The translations under genes were made by a program, and so were the position numbers. A DNA stretch of 64,000 bases from Streptococcus sp. SPS1 (GTDB lineage: Bacteria; Bacillota; Bacilli; Lactobacillales; Streptococcaceae). The notes below the pieces were generated by a model. It was not told where the DNA came from. It saw only the letters and a list, made by a program, of their open reading frames with translations, and did no database searches. The stretch covers positions 124,001 through 188,000 of the forward strand of contig NZ_JAQFJG010000003.1 of NCBI RefSeq assembly GCF_030439915.1, in the 5' to 3' direction. Below are positions 39,490 to 50,337 of the stretch, piece by piece. Position 1 is the stretch's first letter; the number at the start of each line of letters is the position of its first letter.

Positions 39490-40995
39490 TTAACGTACTG
39501 TACGGATACGCATTGTGTTTGTACGAACAGCTTCTCCAAGTGGTACACCAGCAACAATAACGATATCGTCACCAGATTCTACAAGACCTGCTTCAACTGC
39601 TTTACGTTCAGCAATTTCGAACATATCGTCAGTTGAAGATGGAGCATCTGTCAACATTGGGATAACACCCCAGTTCAACATCAATCCACGTTCTGTCAAT
39701 TCGTCGAATGTCAATGCCAAGATGTCAGCATTTGGACGGTATTTAGAGATCAAACGTGCAGTGTGACCTGTCTTAGTAAGAGTTACAACCAATTTAATGT
39801 CCATTGAGTTAGTAGCATCTTTAACAGCTGAAGCCATTACTTCTGTCTTAGAGTTACGTTCAAATGAATCTGAGTTCAAACGACCGTATTCGTTAAGAAG
39901 AGTTTGAGCGTTCTTGTCGATTGTAGCCATTGTAGTTACTGACTCAAGTGGGTATTTACCGTTTGCAGACTCACCTGAAAGCATTGTTGCGTCAGTTCCG
40001 TCGATAACAGCGTTAAATACGTCTGATACTTCTGAACGAGTTGCACGTGGTTTTTCAGTCATTGTTTCAAGCATGTTTGTTGCAGTGATAACAACTTTAC
40101 CTGCAGCATTGACTTTAGTGATGATCATTTTTTGGTAAACTGGAACCATTTCGAATGGTACTTCGATACCCATGTCACCACGAGCGATCATGATACCATC
40201 AGCAGCTTCGATGATTTCATCCAAGTTATCGATACCTTGTTGGTTTTCGATTTTAGCGAACAATTGAACGTGTCCGTTTCCAGTTTCTTCACAGATTGCA
40301 CGAACTTCGTTCACATCTTTTGCAGTACGTACGAATGAAATCGCGATGAAGTTGATACCTTGTTCAAGACCGAAACGGATATCGTCGTTATCGCGTTCAG
40401 CAAGAGCTGGGAAAGGAATTTTAGTGTTAGGAATATTCACACCTTTTTGTTTAGCGATGATACCATCGTTTTCAACTTCAACTTCAAATTCACGAGTTGC
40501 GTCATCTTTAGCAACCACACGAAGACCAAGTTTACCATCGTCAACCAAAACTTGACGACCAACTTCAACATCATCATAGATATCAAGAGCACCAGCAACG
40601 TTCAATGCAATCACTTCACGAGTTGATTTGATTCCTTGTTTAGTTGCAACACGAATTTTTTCACCAGTTTTGTATGAATACTCTTTAGCTTCACCTTCGA
40701 ACAATTCTGTACGGATTTCTGGTCCTTTTGTATCAAGAAGGAAACCAACTTTTTTACCTGCAAGTTTTTCTGCAAGTTTAACAGTTGCCATACGCTCACC
40801 TTGTTCTTGGTGGTCACCGTGTGAGAAGTTGAAACGGAATGTGTTAGCACCAGCTTCAATCAATTTAGCAATGTTTTTAGCTGAAGCTTCAACATCAAGT
40901 TTTTCACCCCAGTATCCGTCCTCACCGAATTTTTTACCACCACGGATTTCTACCGCAGGACCCAAAGTTGCAACGATTTTTACACGTTTGTTCAT
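39490..40995 (-). CDS. pyk: Pyruvate kinase
   Basis: Pyk (501 aa) converts PEP and ADP to pyruvate and ATP. It has the class signatures FNFSHGDH, DTKGPEIRT, and the catalytic lysine motif IFAKIENQQGIDN-type (FAKIENQQGID here), followed by MIARGDMGIEVP. The C-terminal regulatory domain ends near RTNTMRIRTVR. pfkA lies 58 bp upstream on the same strand, the usual glycolytic pfkA-pyk operon. Codon use indicates high expression. Confidence 0.97.
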   Translation of the reverse strand: MNKRVKIVATLGPAVEIRGGKKFGEDGYWGEKLDVEASAKNIAKLIEAGANTFRFNFSHGDHQEQGERMATVKLAEKLAGKKVGFLLDTKGPEIRTELFEGEAKEYSYKTGEKIRVATKQGIKSTREVIALNVAGALDIYDDVEVGRQVLVDDGKLGLRVVAKDDATREFEVEVENDGIIAKQKGVNIPNTKIPFPALAERDNDDIRFGLEQGINFIAISFVRTAKDVNEVRAICEETGNGHVQLFAKIENQQGIDNLDEIIEAADGIMIARGDMGIEVPFEMVPVYQKMIITKVNAAGKVVITATNMLETMTEKPRATRSEVSDVFNAVIDGTDATMLSGESANGKYPLESVTTMATIDKNAQTLLNEYGRLNSDSFERNSKTEVMASAVKDATNSMDIKLVVTLTKTGHTARLISKYRPNADILALTFDELTERGLMLNWGVIPMLTDAPSSTDDMFEIAERKAVEAGLVESGDDIVIVAGVPLGEAVRTNTMRIRTVR

Positions 40996-41053
40996 GATTT
41001 TTGTGACTCCTTTATATATATGACCTTTTTGGTCTTATTAACTAAATTGTAAA

Positions 41054-42067
<1,014 letters not shown>

Positions 42068-42143
42068 TTATGCTCCTTTTTCTTTTAACATTCTTATTGA
42101 TTATACCACATTTGATTTTAAAATTCTTCTATTTTCCGTATTT

Positions 42144-45100
42144 TTAGCGATAAATCGTTTTCATAACCATTTCATTCAATTTCGCTTCTAATTCATTGGA
42201 TTTAGCTACAAAATGATGAGGGGAAACGATTGTTTTCTGTTCCTCTTCATACCTGATGATGACTGGGATTGGGCCTTTATATTGGTCTAAAATACGTGAA
42301 ATTTCTTGATCCGATTCATGATTTTTCACCTGTATCCAAAAGCGTTCAGCAACTGCTTCTCTTATTTCTTGTGCAATCATTTGCAGACGACCATCACGTG
42401 ACTGGATTTTTCCTTTTATATAGTAGAAGGCTCCCTCTTTTACTTCTTGTCCAACCTGTCGATATAAGTCTGAAAAGAGAGTGACATCCAATTTTTTCTT
42501 ACTGTCATCTACCTGTAAGAAAGCCATATTTTCGCCCTTTTTGGTACGAATTACTTTTATTTTCTGAACTTCAACCAAAATAATAGCGTAGCTATTTTCT
42601 GACAAATTCCCAATTGGGGTAATCGGGTAAATAGCCTTACTTGCAATAGCTTGTAGGGGATGTTTGCTGACACCTATCCCTAAAAGCTCTTGTTCCATAT
42701 AGAATTTTTCTTGTTCCGTCCAATCTTCCGATTCCTGCCAACTATAAATGGTATCCCCAAACAAACTTCCTAACTCTTTCACAAATTCAAATAGATTAGC
42801 TAAATTATTGAATACTTTTTGACGATTTTTTTCAAATAAATCGAAAAGACCAACTTTTACCAAAGGTTCTAGCAGAGGAAGTTTCAAATAATTTTCAGGT
42901 AATTTAGCTATAAAATCTTCAATGTTAGAATAGGGTCTATTTTCAATAATCCAGAGAGCTAAATCATTACTGACTCCCTTAATCGATTTCAGACCTAGAT
43001 AGATGGACTTGTTAGCAATTTTATCGTGATAGGGAATGGTGTTGATGGACAGAGGCGCTACTTCAAAGCCTGCTTCTAAGGCATCTGTTAAGTAATCACT
43101 GTTGGCAGAATTCAACATGACCTGATAAAAAATGTCTGGATAATGTGTTTTGAAATAAGCCAACTGGAAGGCCAAGGCTGAGTAGGCATAGGCATGTGAC
43201 CTGTTAAAACCATAACCTGCAAACTTCTCCATGACATCAAAGACCTGCTCTGCCTTTTCCGCAGTATGTCCAGCTTCTAATGAACCTTGAATAAAAGAAG
43301 CCCTCATCTCATGCATGGCAGAGGCATCCTTTTTCCCCATAGCTCGACGCAAAATATCAGCCTTCCCAAGACTAAATCCAGCAAAACGCTGAGCAACCTG
43401 CATAACCTGCTCCTGATAGAGCATAATTCCGTAAGTTGGAGCCAAAATATCCTCCAGTACTGGATCCAGAACAGTCACTTCTTCCTGCCCATGCTTTCTT
43501 GCCACAAAATTATTGATGTAGTCACTAGCACCTGGTCGATTTAGGGAAGTAGTTGCTACGACATCTTCAAAACAGACTGGTTGCACACGTTTGAGCAGGC
43601 GAATAGCACCAGGTTGCTCAAATTGAAAGATACCTTTTGTATTACCAGAAGCAAATAAAGCTAACGTTTCTTTGTCTTCTAAATCTATTTCTTCGATTTT
43701 AAGGTGAATATCTTCTGTTTCAGCAAGCAATTCTTGCATCTTCTGGACAAAGGTCAGATTTCGTAGTCCCAGAAAGTCCATCTTCAAAAGTCCGCTAGCC
43801 TCAACTCCATGAGCATCATACTGAGTCAGTGGAATTTCATCTCCATGCTTTAGAGGGATGTAATTGGTCAAATCTTGGTCACTGATTACAACACCAGCCG
43901 CATGGACAGAGGTTTGTCTTGGATAGCCCTCTATCTTGCAGGCAATCTCAAAAGCTTTTTGGTATTCTAACTTACTATTTATTTGCTGACGAAACTGGAG
44001 ATTGCCCTCATAGGCTGACTTGAGATTATCACGGAAACTGATTTTCTTGGTAATTGCGGATAATTCATATTCTGGAACACCAAAGCGTTTCAAGACATCT
44101 CGTAGAGCTTGCTTGGCTCCAAAGGTTGAAAAAGTAACGATTTGAGCCGCATGTTTACTACCATATTTATTGCCAACATATCTGATAAAATCTGGACGAT
44201 AAATATCAGGGATATCTATATCAATATCAGGCATGGTATAGCGTTCACGATTGAGAAAGCGTTCAAAAATCAGATTTTTCTCTACTGGGTCAATCCCTGT
44301 GATATTCAAAGCATAGGAAACCAAGCTACCAACTGCGGAACCTCGTCCCATTCCCATATAATAGCCATTCGAACGTCCAAAACGCAGCAAATCCCAGACA
44401 ACCAAGAAATAATCATCAAAGCCCATATCATGAATAACAGCCAATTCTTGGTCTAGTCGATCTTGATATTCTTTACTAGACAATCCCTTCTGGGCAAGCC
44501 CAAGCTCAGCGCGTTCTCTCAACTCTTCTACTGCTGGTCTAGCTGGGTTAAAACGAGGCAGTTTCAAACTCGTATCCAAGTCGTAAGAAATACCTGAAAT
44601 CAGCTTTTCTAAATTGTCTAAGGCTTGCGGAAATCGTTCTAGGAATAATTTCTCTAAAGAACTTGCTGATATAAGGACATCTTGTCGTGAGCGCAAGGGA
44701 ACTTCTCTGAACGGTAGGTTTTCTTTAATCGCTGTTAAAACTTGAAGAACTTCTCTATCCCTGCTTTCAAAAGCGTTGACCCGATAAAGAGGCAAAATAG
44801 GATGATGAAATTCGCTTGTCAGTGTTTCTGGATAAACTCCAATATAATAATCACAGCCTAGATTTAGTGATTCAAGCTCTTCAAAATAAGGCACAATTAC
44901 CGCAATATCCTCCAGATACTGGGACAAGACTGACCAACTTTTCTCCCCCTGCATCTTGGCTGTTGAAAGCTTCATCAACTGCTGATAGCCCACACTAGAT
45001 AGAGCTAAAAAGCGCAAATTCACTTCCTGCTCATCTACCAACACTGTCATTTCAAGACCTAGCAAAGGATGAATGCCGTATTTTTTTGTAATCTCTAGAA

Positions 45101-45245
45101 AGTCGAAAGCACCATAAAGATTATCACTATCCATCATAGCCAGATGAGTGTAGCCATAGTCTTTAGCTGCTCTCACATACTTGTCTATCGAAATAACGCT
45201 CTCCATAAAACTATAAACTGTCTTTGTATCTAGTTGTGCGATCAA
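42144..45245 (-). CDS. dnaE: DNA polymerase III alpha subunit (DnaE)
   Basis: DnaE (1033 aa) is the second replicative polymerase of low-GC Gram-positives and extends lagging-strand primers. The N-terminal PHP domain is followed by the polymerase catalytic aspartates in MPDIDIDIPDIYRPDF and a C-terminal OB fold. I chose the TTG at 45245 (L/M-IAQLDTKTVYSFME) because GAGGAG lies 8 bp upstream and the length matches pneumococcus; the ATG nine codons upstream would place the ribosome site inside the gene. Confidence 0.95.
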   Translation of the reverse strand: MIAQLDTKTVYSFMESVISIDKYVRAAKDYGYTHLAMMDSDNLYGAFDFLEITKKYGIHPLLGLEMTVLVDEQEVNLRFLALSSVGYQQLMKLSTAKMQGEKSWSVLSQYLEDIAVIVPYFEELESLNLGCDYYIGVYPETLTSEFHHPILPLYRVNAFESRDREVLQVLTAIKENLPFREVPLRSRQDVLISASSLEKLFLERFPQALDNLEKLISGISYDLDTSLKLPRFNPARPAVEELRERAELGLAQKGLSSKEYQDRLDQELAVIHDMGFDDYFLVVWDLLRFGRSNGYYMGMGRGSAVGSLVSYALNITGIDPVEKNLIFERFLNRERYTMPDIDIDIPDIYRPDFIRYVGNKYGSKHAAQIVTFSTFGAKQALRDVLKRFGVPEYELSAITKKISFRDNLKSAYEGNLQFRQQINSKLEYQKAFEIACKIEGYPRQTSVHAAGVVISDQDLTNYIPLKHGDEIPLTQYDAHGVEASGLLKMDFLGLRNLTFVQKMQELLAETEDIHLKIEEIDLEDKETLALFASGNTKGIFQFEQPGAIRLLKRVQPVCFEDVVATTSLNRPGASDYINNFVARKHGQEEVTVLDPVLEDILAPTYGIMLYQEQVMQVAQRFAGFSLGKADILRRAMGKKDASAMHEMRASFIQGSLEAGHTAEKAEQVFDVMEKFAGYGFNRSHAYAYSALAFQLAYFKTHYPDIFYQVMLNSANSDYLTDALEAGFEVAPLSINTIPYHDKIANKSIYLGLKSIKGVSNDLALWIIENRPYSNIEDFIAKLPENYLKLPLLEPLVKVGLFDLFEKNRQKVFNNLANLFEFVKELGSLFGDTIYSWQESEDWTEQEKFYMEQELLGIGVSKHPLQAIASKAIYPITPIGNLSENSYAIILVEVQKIKVIRTKKGENMAFLQVDDSKKKLDVTLFSDLYRQVGQEVKEGAFYYIKGKIQSRDGRLQMIAQEIREAVAERFWIQVKNHESDQEISRILDQYKGPIPVIIRYEEEQKTIVSPHHFVAKSNELEAKLNEMVMKTIYR

Positions 45246-45275
45246 TTTACACTTCTCCTCTATCCTTCTCACTAT

Positions 45276-45561
45276 ATTATACCATTTTCACCTATAAAAG
45301 GCTGCTCTTGAGAAAAATTTCATCAGCTTACTAATTTACTTTCTATTCATTTGTATTTTTGTCATCGTTTTTTTATATTTATACTATATTATATATAGAA
45401 ATAGAAAACATATAATATAAATCTCCTAGAATTTTTATATTATACCTATTACGTCTATTATTACACTGTTCTCTATATTGAATTTAGCACTTTATTCATT
45501 TTTATTGGATTATTTACTTTTGCAGTTAACAATTCCCTTTCTGCTTTTTTTTTGATATAAT
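45276..45561. promoter_or_regulatory. AT-rich divergent region between dnaE and pepX
   Basis: About 320 bp, very AT-rich, with no ORF. A TATAAT at 45276-45281 (minus) faces dnaE. An extended -10, TGATATAAT (45553-45561), lies about 30 bp before pepX. Many TATATTA-like runs in between give no clear operator; I see no clear CodY or ARG box. Confidence 0.5.
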
Positions 45562-45592
45562 AACCTTAACTATCATTCTATATGGAGGTTCT

Positions 45593-47866
45593 ATGCGTTT
45601 TAATCAATATAGTTATATCACTTTTCCAAAAGAAAATATCTTATCTGAACTAAAAAAATGTGGCTTTGATTTACAAAACACAGCCAATCCCAAGGAATTA
45701 TTGGAAACTTTTTTACGTCTCTTATTTTTCACTTATGAGAACACCGACTATCCACTCTCCTGCTTAGCTATAGATAAAGAAACTAACATATTAACTTTTT
45801 TCAAATCTGACAAAGACTTGACAGCAGCTATTTTTTATACTGTCGCCTTTCAACTTTTAGGCTTTTCTTATTTGATTGACTTCGAAGACAGTGAAGCTTT
45901 TCGTAAAGAGACTGGATTTCCTATTGTATACGGTGACTTGATTGAAAATCTCTATCAGTTACTCAATACTCGCACCAAAAAGGGGAATACTCTTATCGAC
46001 CAACTTGTTAGTGATGGTCTTATTCCGGAGGATAATGACTACCACTACTTTAACGGCAAGAGTTTAGCAACTTTTTCCAGCCATAATGTCATTCGTGAAG
46101 TCGTTTACGTTGAGTCTCGTGTCGATACTGACCAAAAAGGCTTACCAGACCTAGTCAAGGTCAGCATTATTCGTCCTCGTTATGACGGGCAAATCCCTAC
46201 CATCATGACAGCCAGTCCTTATCATCAGGGAACAAATGACAAGGCAAGCGATAAGGCTCTCTACAAGATGGAGGGCGAGCTTGAGGTGAAACCTGCTCAT
46301 AAGATTGAACTAGAGGAACCTCAATTAAATCTCGTCCAACCTCAAGGCCAAGCTGAGCTTGTGACTGAAGCTGAGGAAAAGCTAAGTCACATCAACTCTA
46401 GCTATACTCTTAATGACTACTTCCTTCCACGAGGGTTTGCTAATCTCTATGTCTCAGGTGTTGGTACCAAAGACTCTACTGGTTTCATGACTAACGGAGA
46501 CTACCAGCAAATTGAGGCTTATAAAAATGTTATTGATTGGCTTAATGGTCGTTGCCGTGCCTTTACTGACCACACGCGCCAGTGTCAAGTCAAGGCTGAC
46601 TGGTCAAACGGAAAAGTTGCTACAACTGGACTTTCCTATCTAGGTACCATGTCAAACGGGCTTGCGACTACAGGCGTCGATGGTTTAGAGGTTATCATTG
46701 CCGAGGCTGGTATTTCATCATGGTACAACTACTACCGTGAAAACGGTCTGGTGACTAGCCCAGGTGGCTATCCAGGTGAGGACTTTGACTCCCTTGCTGA
46801 GTTAACCTATTCTCGTAATCTCTTGGCTGGCGACTATATCCGTGGCAATGAAGCTCACCAAGCTGACTTAGAAAAAGTAAAAGAACAACTGGATCGCAAG
46901 TCTGGTGACTACAATCAGTTTTGGCACGACCGCAATTATCTGCTTAATGCCCATAAAGTAAAGGCAGAGGTTGTCTTTACCCATGGTTCTCAGGATTGGA
47001 ATGTTAAACCACTTCATGTTTACCAGATGTTCCATGCTCTTCCTACTCATATACACAAGCATCTCTTTTTCCATAATGGTGCCCATGTTTACATGAACAA
47101 CTGGCAGTCCATTGACTTCCGTGAGTCCATGAATGCTTTGTTGACAAAGAAATTACTGGGACAAGATACAGATTTCCACCTTCCTACTGTTATCTGGCAG
47201 GACAATACCACTCCTCAGACTTGGTTATCACTTGATAACTTCGGTGGGCAGGAAAACTGTGAAACCTTCTCACTTGGTCAAGAAGAGCAAGTTATTCAAA
47301 ACCAGTACCCAGATGAGGATTTTGAGCGCTATGGAAAAACCTACCAGACCTTCAATACAGAACTCTATCAAGGGAAAGTCAATCAGATTACTATTGACCT
47401 TCCTGTGACCAAAGATCTCCACCTGAACGGTCGCGCTCAGCTCAATCTACGTATCAAATCCAGCACAAACAAGGGGCTTTTATCTGCTCAACTACTGGAA
47501 CTTGGTCAAAAGAAATACCTACAACCTTATCCAGCTATTTTAAGTGCTAGAACCATTGATAATGGACGCTACCACATGTTGGAAAATCTCTGTGAATTAC
47601 CATTTAGGCCAGATGCACAACGAGTCGTGACAAAAGGCTACCTTAATTTACAAAATAGAACTGATCTACTGTTAGTAGAGGATATTACTGCAGATGAATG
47701 GATGGATGTGCAATTTGAACTACAACCTACTATTTACAAGTTAAAAGAAGGAGATGCTCTTCGTTTAGTCCTCTATACTACTGACTTTGAAATCACCATC
47801 CGTGACAATACCGACTATCACTTGACTGTCGACCTCACTCAGTCCACGCTCACCATACCTCACTAA
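45593..47866 (+). CDS. pepX: X-prolyl-dipeptidyl aminopeptidase
   Basis: PepX (757 aa) removes X-Pro dipeptides from peptide N-termini and helps use proline-rich peptides such as casein fragments. The lactic-type N-terminal domain is followed by the S15 alpha/beta-hydrolase; the nucleophile serine is in [13 protein letters not shown] and the histidine in [11 protein letters not shown]. There is no signal peptide, so it is cytoplasmic. TGGAGGTTCT precedes the ATG. It is followed by argR after 18 bp, likely one transcript. Confidence 0.97.
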   Translation: MRFNQYSYITFPKENILSELKKCGFDLQNTANPKELLETFLRLLFFTYENTDYPLSCLAIDKETNILTFFKSDKDLTAAIFYTVAFQLLGFSYLIDFEDSEAFRKETGFPIVYGDLIENLYQLLNTRTKKGNTLIDQLVSDGLIPEDNDYHYFNGKSLATFSSHNVIREVVYVESRVDTDQKGLPDLVKVSIIRPRYDGQIPTIMTASPYHQGTNDKASDKALYKMEGELEVKPAHKIELEEPQLNLVQPQGQAELVTEAEEKLSHINSSYTLNDYFLPRGFANLYVSGVGTKDSTGFMTNGDYQQIEAYKNVIDWLNGRCRAFTDHTRQCQVKADWSNGKVATTGLSYLGTMSNGLATTGVDGLEVIIAEAGISSWYNYYRENGLVTSPGGYPGEDFDSLAELTYSRNLLAGDYIRGNEAHQADLEKVKEQLDRKSGDYNQFWHDRNYLLNAHKVKAEVVFTHGSQDWNVKPLHVYQMFHALPTHIHKHLFFHNGAHVYMNNWQSIDFRESMNALLTKKLLGQDTDFHLPTVIWQDNTTPQTWLSLDNFGGQENCETFSLGQEEQVIQNQYPDEDFERYGKTYQTFNTELYQGKVNQITIDLPVTKDLHLNGRAQLNLRIKSSTNKGLLSAQLLELGQKKYLQPYPAILSARTIDNGRYHMLENLCELPFRPDAQRVVTKGYLNLQNRTDLLLVEDITADEWMDVQFELQPTIYKLKEGDALRLVLYTTDFEITIRDNTDYHLTVDLTQSTLTIPH

Positions 47867-47884
47867 AAAAGGAGTTACATTATT

Positions 47885-48355
47885 ATGAATAAATCTGAAC
47901 ACCGACACCAACTCATACGCGCTCTTGTCGCAAAAAACAAGATTCATACACAGGCTGAATTGCAGTCCCTTCTTGCTGAGAACGACATTCAAGTGACCCA
48001 GGCAACCCTCTCACGTGACATCAAAAATATGAACCTATCAAAAGTCCGCGAAGAGGATAACTCTTATTATGTTCTTAACAATGGTTCCATCTCAAAATGG
48101 GAAAAACGTCTCGAACTCTACATGGAAGACGCCCTTGTCTTGATGCGCCCAGTTCAACACCAAGTCCTACTAAAAACCCTTCCTGGACTTGCGCAATCCT
48201 TTGGTTCTATCATTGATGCTTTGAGTTTCCCTGACGCTATCGCTACCCTCTGTGGTGATGATGTCTGTCTTGTCATCTGCGAAGATGCAGAAGCTGCTCA
48301 AAAATGCTTTGAAGATCTGAAAAAATTCGCCCCACCATTTTTCTTTGGTGAATAG
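47885..48355 (+). CDS. argR: ArgR-family arginine repressor (second copy)
   Basis: A 156-residue arginine repressor paralogue. The N-terminal winged helix DIQVTQATLSRDIKNMNLSK is intact; the C-terminal oligomerisation domain is divergent, with the usual DD-type arginine-binding motif replaced by LCGDDVCLVICEDAE. Pneumococcus has several ArgR-type proteins that act together, and this is the one beside pepX. AAAGGAGTTACATT precedes the ATG. The symbol is generic; which of the numbered ArgR paralogues it matches is not decided by sequence alone. Confidence 0.88.
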   Translation: MNKSEHRHQLIRALVAKNKIHTQAELQSLLAENDIQVTQATLSRDIKNMNLSKVREEDNSYYVLNNGSISKWEKRLELYMEDALVLMRPVQHQVLLKTLPGLAQSFGSIIDALSFPDAIATLCGDDVCLVICEDAEAAQKCFEDLKKFAPPFFFGE

Positions 48356-48356
48356 C

Positions 48357-48390
48357 AAAATTCCGTGTCTGATTAGGCACGGAATTTTTT
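48357..48390. terminator. Bidirectional terminator between argR and small ORF
   Basis: AAAATTCCGTG / CACGGAATTTTTT stem with a 10-nt loop, 2 bp after the argR stop on the plus strand and 8 bp after the stop of the minus-strand small gene, so it can end both convergent transcripts. Confidence 0.88.
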
Positions 48391-48397
48391 ATCTTCT

Positions 48398-48556
48398 TTA
48401 CTGAGATGGATTGTCTTTTTTAATTCGTGCTAATCTCAGAGCACGACTTGGATTGAGACGATTAAATAGTTCTTCCAATTTCTTTTCATTCCAAACGTCT
48501 GCGGCAGAAACAAAATTGCCATCCGCATCTCGGAAAGATATCGGTTTATCTCCCAT
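48398..48556 (-). CDS. Conserved-looking 52-aa small protein downstream of obgE
   Basis: A 52-residue basic protein, MGDKPISFRDADGNF at the start and SRALRLARIKKDNPSQ at the end, with an acidic centre VWNEKKLEELFNRL that would form a helix. A GGAGACTGGT ribosome site precedes the ATG. It begins 9 bp after the obgE stop on the same strand and stops just before the terminator, so it is probably the last gene of the obgE operon. I do not recognise its function. Confidence 0.75.
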   Translation of the reverse strand: MGDKPISFRDADGNFVSAADVWNEKKLEELFNRLNPSRALRLARIKKDNPSQ

Positions 48557-48565
48557 ACCAGTCTC

Positions 48566-49876
48566 CTAGTCTACAAATTCAAACTCAAATTTACCAATGC
48601 GGACCAAATCCCCATCTTTAGCTCCACGCGCACGAAGAGCTTCATCAACCCCCATACCACGAAGTTGACGGGCAAATTTCATGACTGATTCGTCACGATC
48701 AAAGTTGGTCATATTGAAGAGTTTTATGAGTTTTTCACCAGAAAGCACCCATGTCGCATCGTCATCACGACTAATTTCAAAGGCTTTTTCTTCCTCGTCA
48801 AATCCATAGTAAGCTTCTTCTTCCATATCTGACTCGTCATAGAGCAAGAATTCTGGTGTCTTATCTAACAATTCAGCTGTAGCATCCAAAAGCGTAGCCA
48901 AACCTTGCTTGGTCAATCCAGAAATCGGGAAGATAGCTGGTAACTCTTCAAATTCATCGTAGTTTTCAGCCAATTTTTTCTTAAATTCTTTAAGATTTTC
49001 TTGACTCTCAGGCATGTCCATCTTATTGGCTACAATGATCTGTGGACGCTCCATGAGACGGAGGTTATAAGACTCTAACTCCTTATTGATAGCTAAGTAA
49101 TCCTCATAAGGATCACGGCCTTCGCTAGCTGACATATCAATGATATGGAGGATGACACGTGTACGCTCAATGTGACGGAGGAACTGGGTTCCCAAACCAA
49201 CACCTTGACTAGCCCCTTCAATCAAACCTGGTAAATCAGCTACTGCAAATGATTCACCTGATTGGGTACGAACCATTCCTAAATTTGGTACAATAGTCGT
49301 AAAGTGGTAGGCACCAATTTTAGGTTTAGCTGAGGTAATAACACTTAAAAGTGTCGATTTCCCTACAGATGGAAAACCTACTAAACCAACATCCGCCAAG
49401 ATTTTTAGTTCCAATTGTAACTCACGTTCCTGACCTGGTTCCCCATTTTCAGAGATTTCCGGTGCGGGATTTTTTGGTGTTGCAAAGCGGATATTTCCAC
49501 GACCTCCGCGACCACCGTGGGCAACGATAAATTCTTGCCCATGTTCAATCAAATCTGTCAAGACCTTGCCAGTCTCTGCATCACGAACAGTCGTACCTTG
49601 TGGTACTCGAACTCTAAGGTCCTCAGCACCACGACCATGCATCCCTTTGGTCATTCCTTTCTCACCAGAATCAGCCTTGAAATGGCGATTGTAGCGGAAA
49701 TCCATGAGGGTACGTAGACCTTCATCTACAACGAAGACCACATTGCCTCCACGACCACCATCACCGCCCCAAGGACCTCCATTAGGGACATATTTTTCAC
49801 GGCGAAAGGCAACCATGCCATCACCACCATTACCAGCCTTGACCTTAATCTTGGCTGTATCTAAAAACATACTCAT
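48566..49876 (-). CDS. obgE: GTPase ObgE
   Basis: ObgE (436 aa) is an essential ribosome-associated GTPase linked to 50S assembly. The glycine-rich Obg fold (residues 1-158, [17 protein letters not shown]) precedes the GTPase domain with [23 protein letters not shown] and NKMDMP, followed by the C-terminal OCT domain. The start is [17 protein letters not shown] two residues later is an alternative. A terminator lies directly upstream, so it has its own start or relies on read-through. Confidence 0.97.
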   Translation of the reverse strand: MSMFLDTAKIKVKAGNGGDGMVAFRREKYVPNGGPWGGDGGRGGNVVFVVDEGLRTLMDFRYNRHFKADSGEKGMTKGMHGRGAEDLRVRVPQGTTVRDAETGKVLTDLIEHGQEFIVAHGGRGGRGNIRFATPKNPAPEISENGEPGQERELQLELKILADVGLVGFPSVGKSTLLSVITSAKPKIGAYHFTTIVPNLGMVRTQSGESFAVADLPGLIEGASQGVGLGTQFLRHIERTRVILHIIDMSASEGRDPYEDYLAINKELESYNLRLMERPQIIVANKMDMPESQENLKEFKKKLAENYDEFEELPAIFPISGLTKQGLATLLDATAELLDKTPEFLLYDESDMEEEAYYGFDEEEKAFEISRDDDATWVLSGEKLIKLFNMTNFDRDESVMKFARQLRGMGVDEALRARGAKDGDLVRIGKFEFEFVD

Positions 49877-49900
49877 TATTTCTTCTCACTTTAAAAAAGG

Positions 49901-49916
49901 GCTGGGAAATCCCAGT
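49901..49916 (-). terminator. Terminator before obgE
   Basis: ACTGGGA / TCCCAGC hairpin on the minus strand followed by CCTTTTTT. It ends the DUF4044 gene transcript just upstream of obgE. Confidence 0.75.
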
Positions 49917-49938
49917 CACTAAATTTTCTTGAATCTAT

Positions 49939-50073
49939 TTATAGATTACTGAGGGCACCAATTGCAGTTGCAAAAATTCCCAATAAACTTGCTACTAGCA
50001 TGATAATCACGATAAACAAGGTTATTTTCTCAAACATAGTTTTTTTACGATTTCCATTATCTCCAAATGCCAT
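49939..50073 (-). CDS. Small membrane protein, DUF4044 type
   Basis: A 44-residue protein: a charged N-terminus (MAFGDNGNRKKTMFEKI) and one transmembrane helix (LFIVIIMLVASLLGIFAT). Size and pattern fit the DUF4044 family found in lactic acid bacteria; function is unknown. CGAAGGAGAA precedes the ATG by 6 bp. Confidence 0.8.
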   Translation of the reverse strand: MAFGDNGNRKKTMFEKITLFIVIIMLVASLLGIFATAIGALSNL

Positions 50074-50131
50074 TTTTTTCTCCTTCGTTACATTCTATTT
50101 TCTATTATCTTAGCATGAATTGAGCTAGTTT

Positions 50132-50323
50132 TCAATAGTCACTTGCTACAGGTGCGATAATCCATAAAATGATATAAGCTACAATTCCCGCTCCGTAACA
50201 GCAAGCAAGAACACCCCATATTACGCGAACGATAGTTGGATCCATATCAAGATAATGGGCCACTCCGGCACAAACACCCGCAATCTTTTTGTCATGCCCA
50301 CTTCTCATTAATTGTTTTTTCAT
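50132..50323 (-). CDS. PspC-domain small membrane protein
   Basis: A 63-residue protein that is essentially one PspC (phage-shock C) domain: SGHDKKIAGVCAGVAHYLDMDPTIVR, then a transmembrane helix VLACCYGAGIVAYIILWIIAP. Such proteins are linked to envelope stress. It starts 14 bp after the stop of the glycosyltransferase gene, so it is in that operon, near membrane-lipid synthesis. Confidence 0.88.
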   Translation of the reverse strand: MKKQLMRSGHDKKIAGVCAGVAHYLDMDPTIVRVIWGVLACCYGAGIVAYIILWIIAPVASDY

Positions 50324-50337
50324 AGCTGTTCCTCTTT

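Noticed and set aside
40996..41053. A short hairpin (AAGACCAAAAAGGTCAT) between pfkA and pyk
   Set aside because: Small stem without a T-run; pfkA and pyk are expected to be co-transcribed, so I do not call a terminator.
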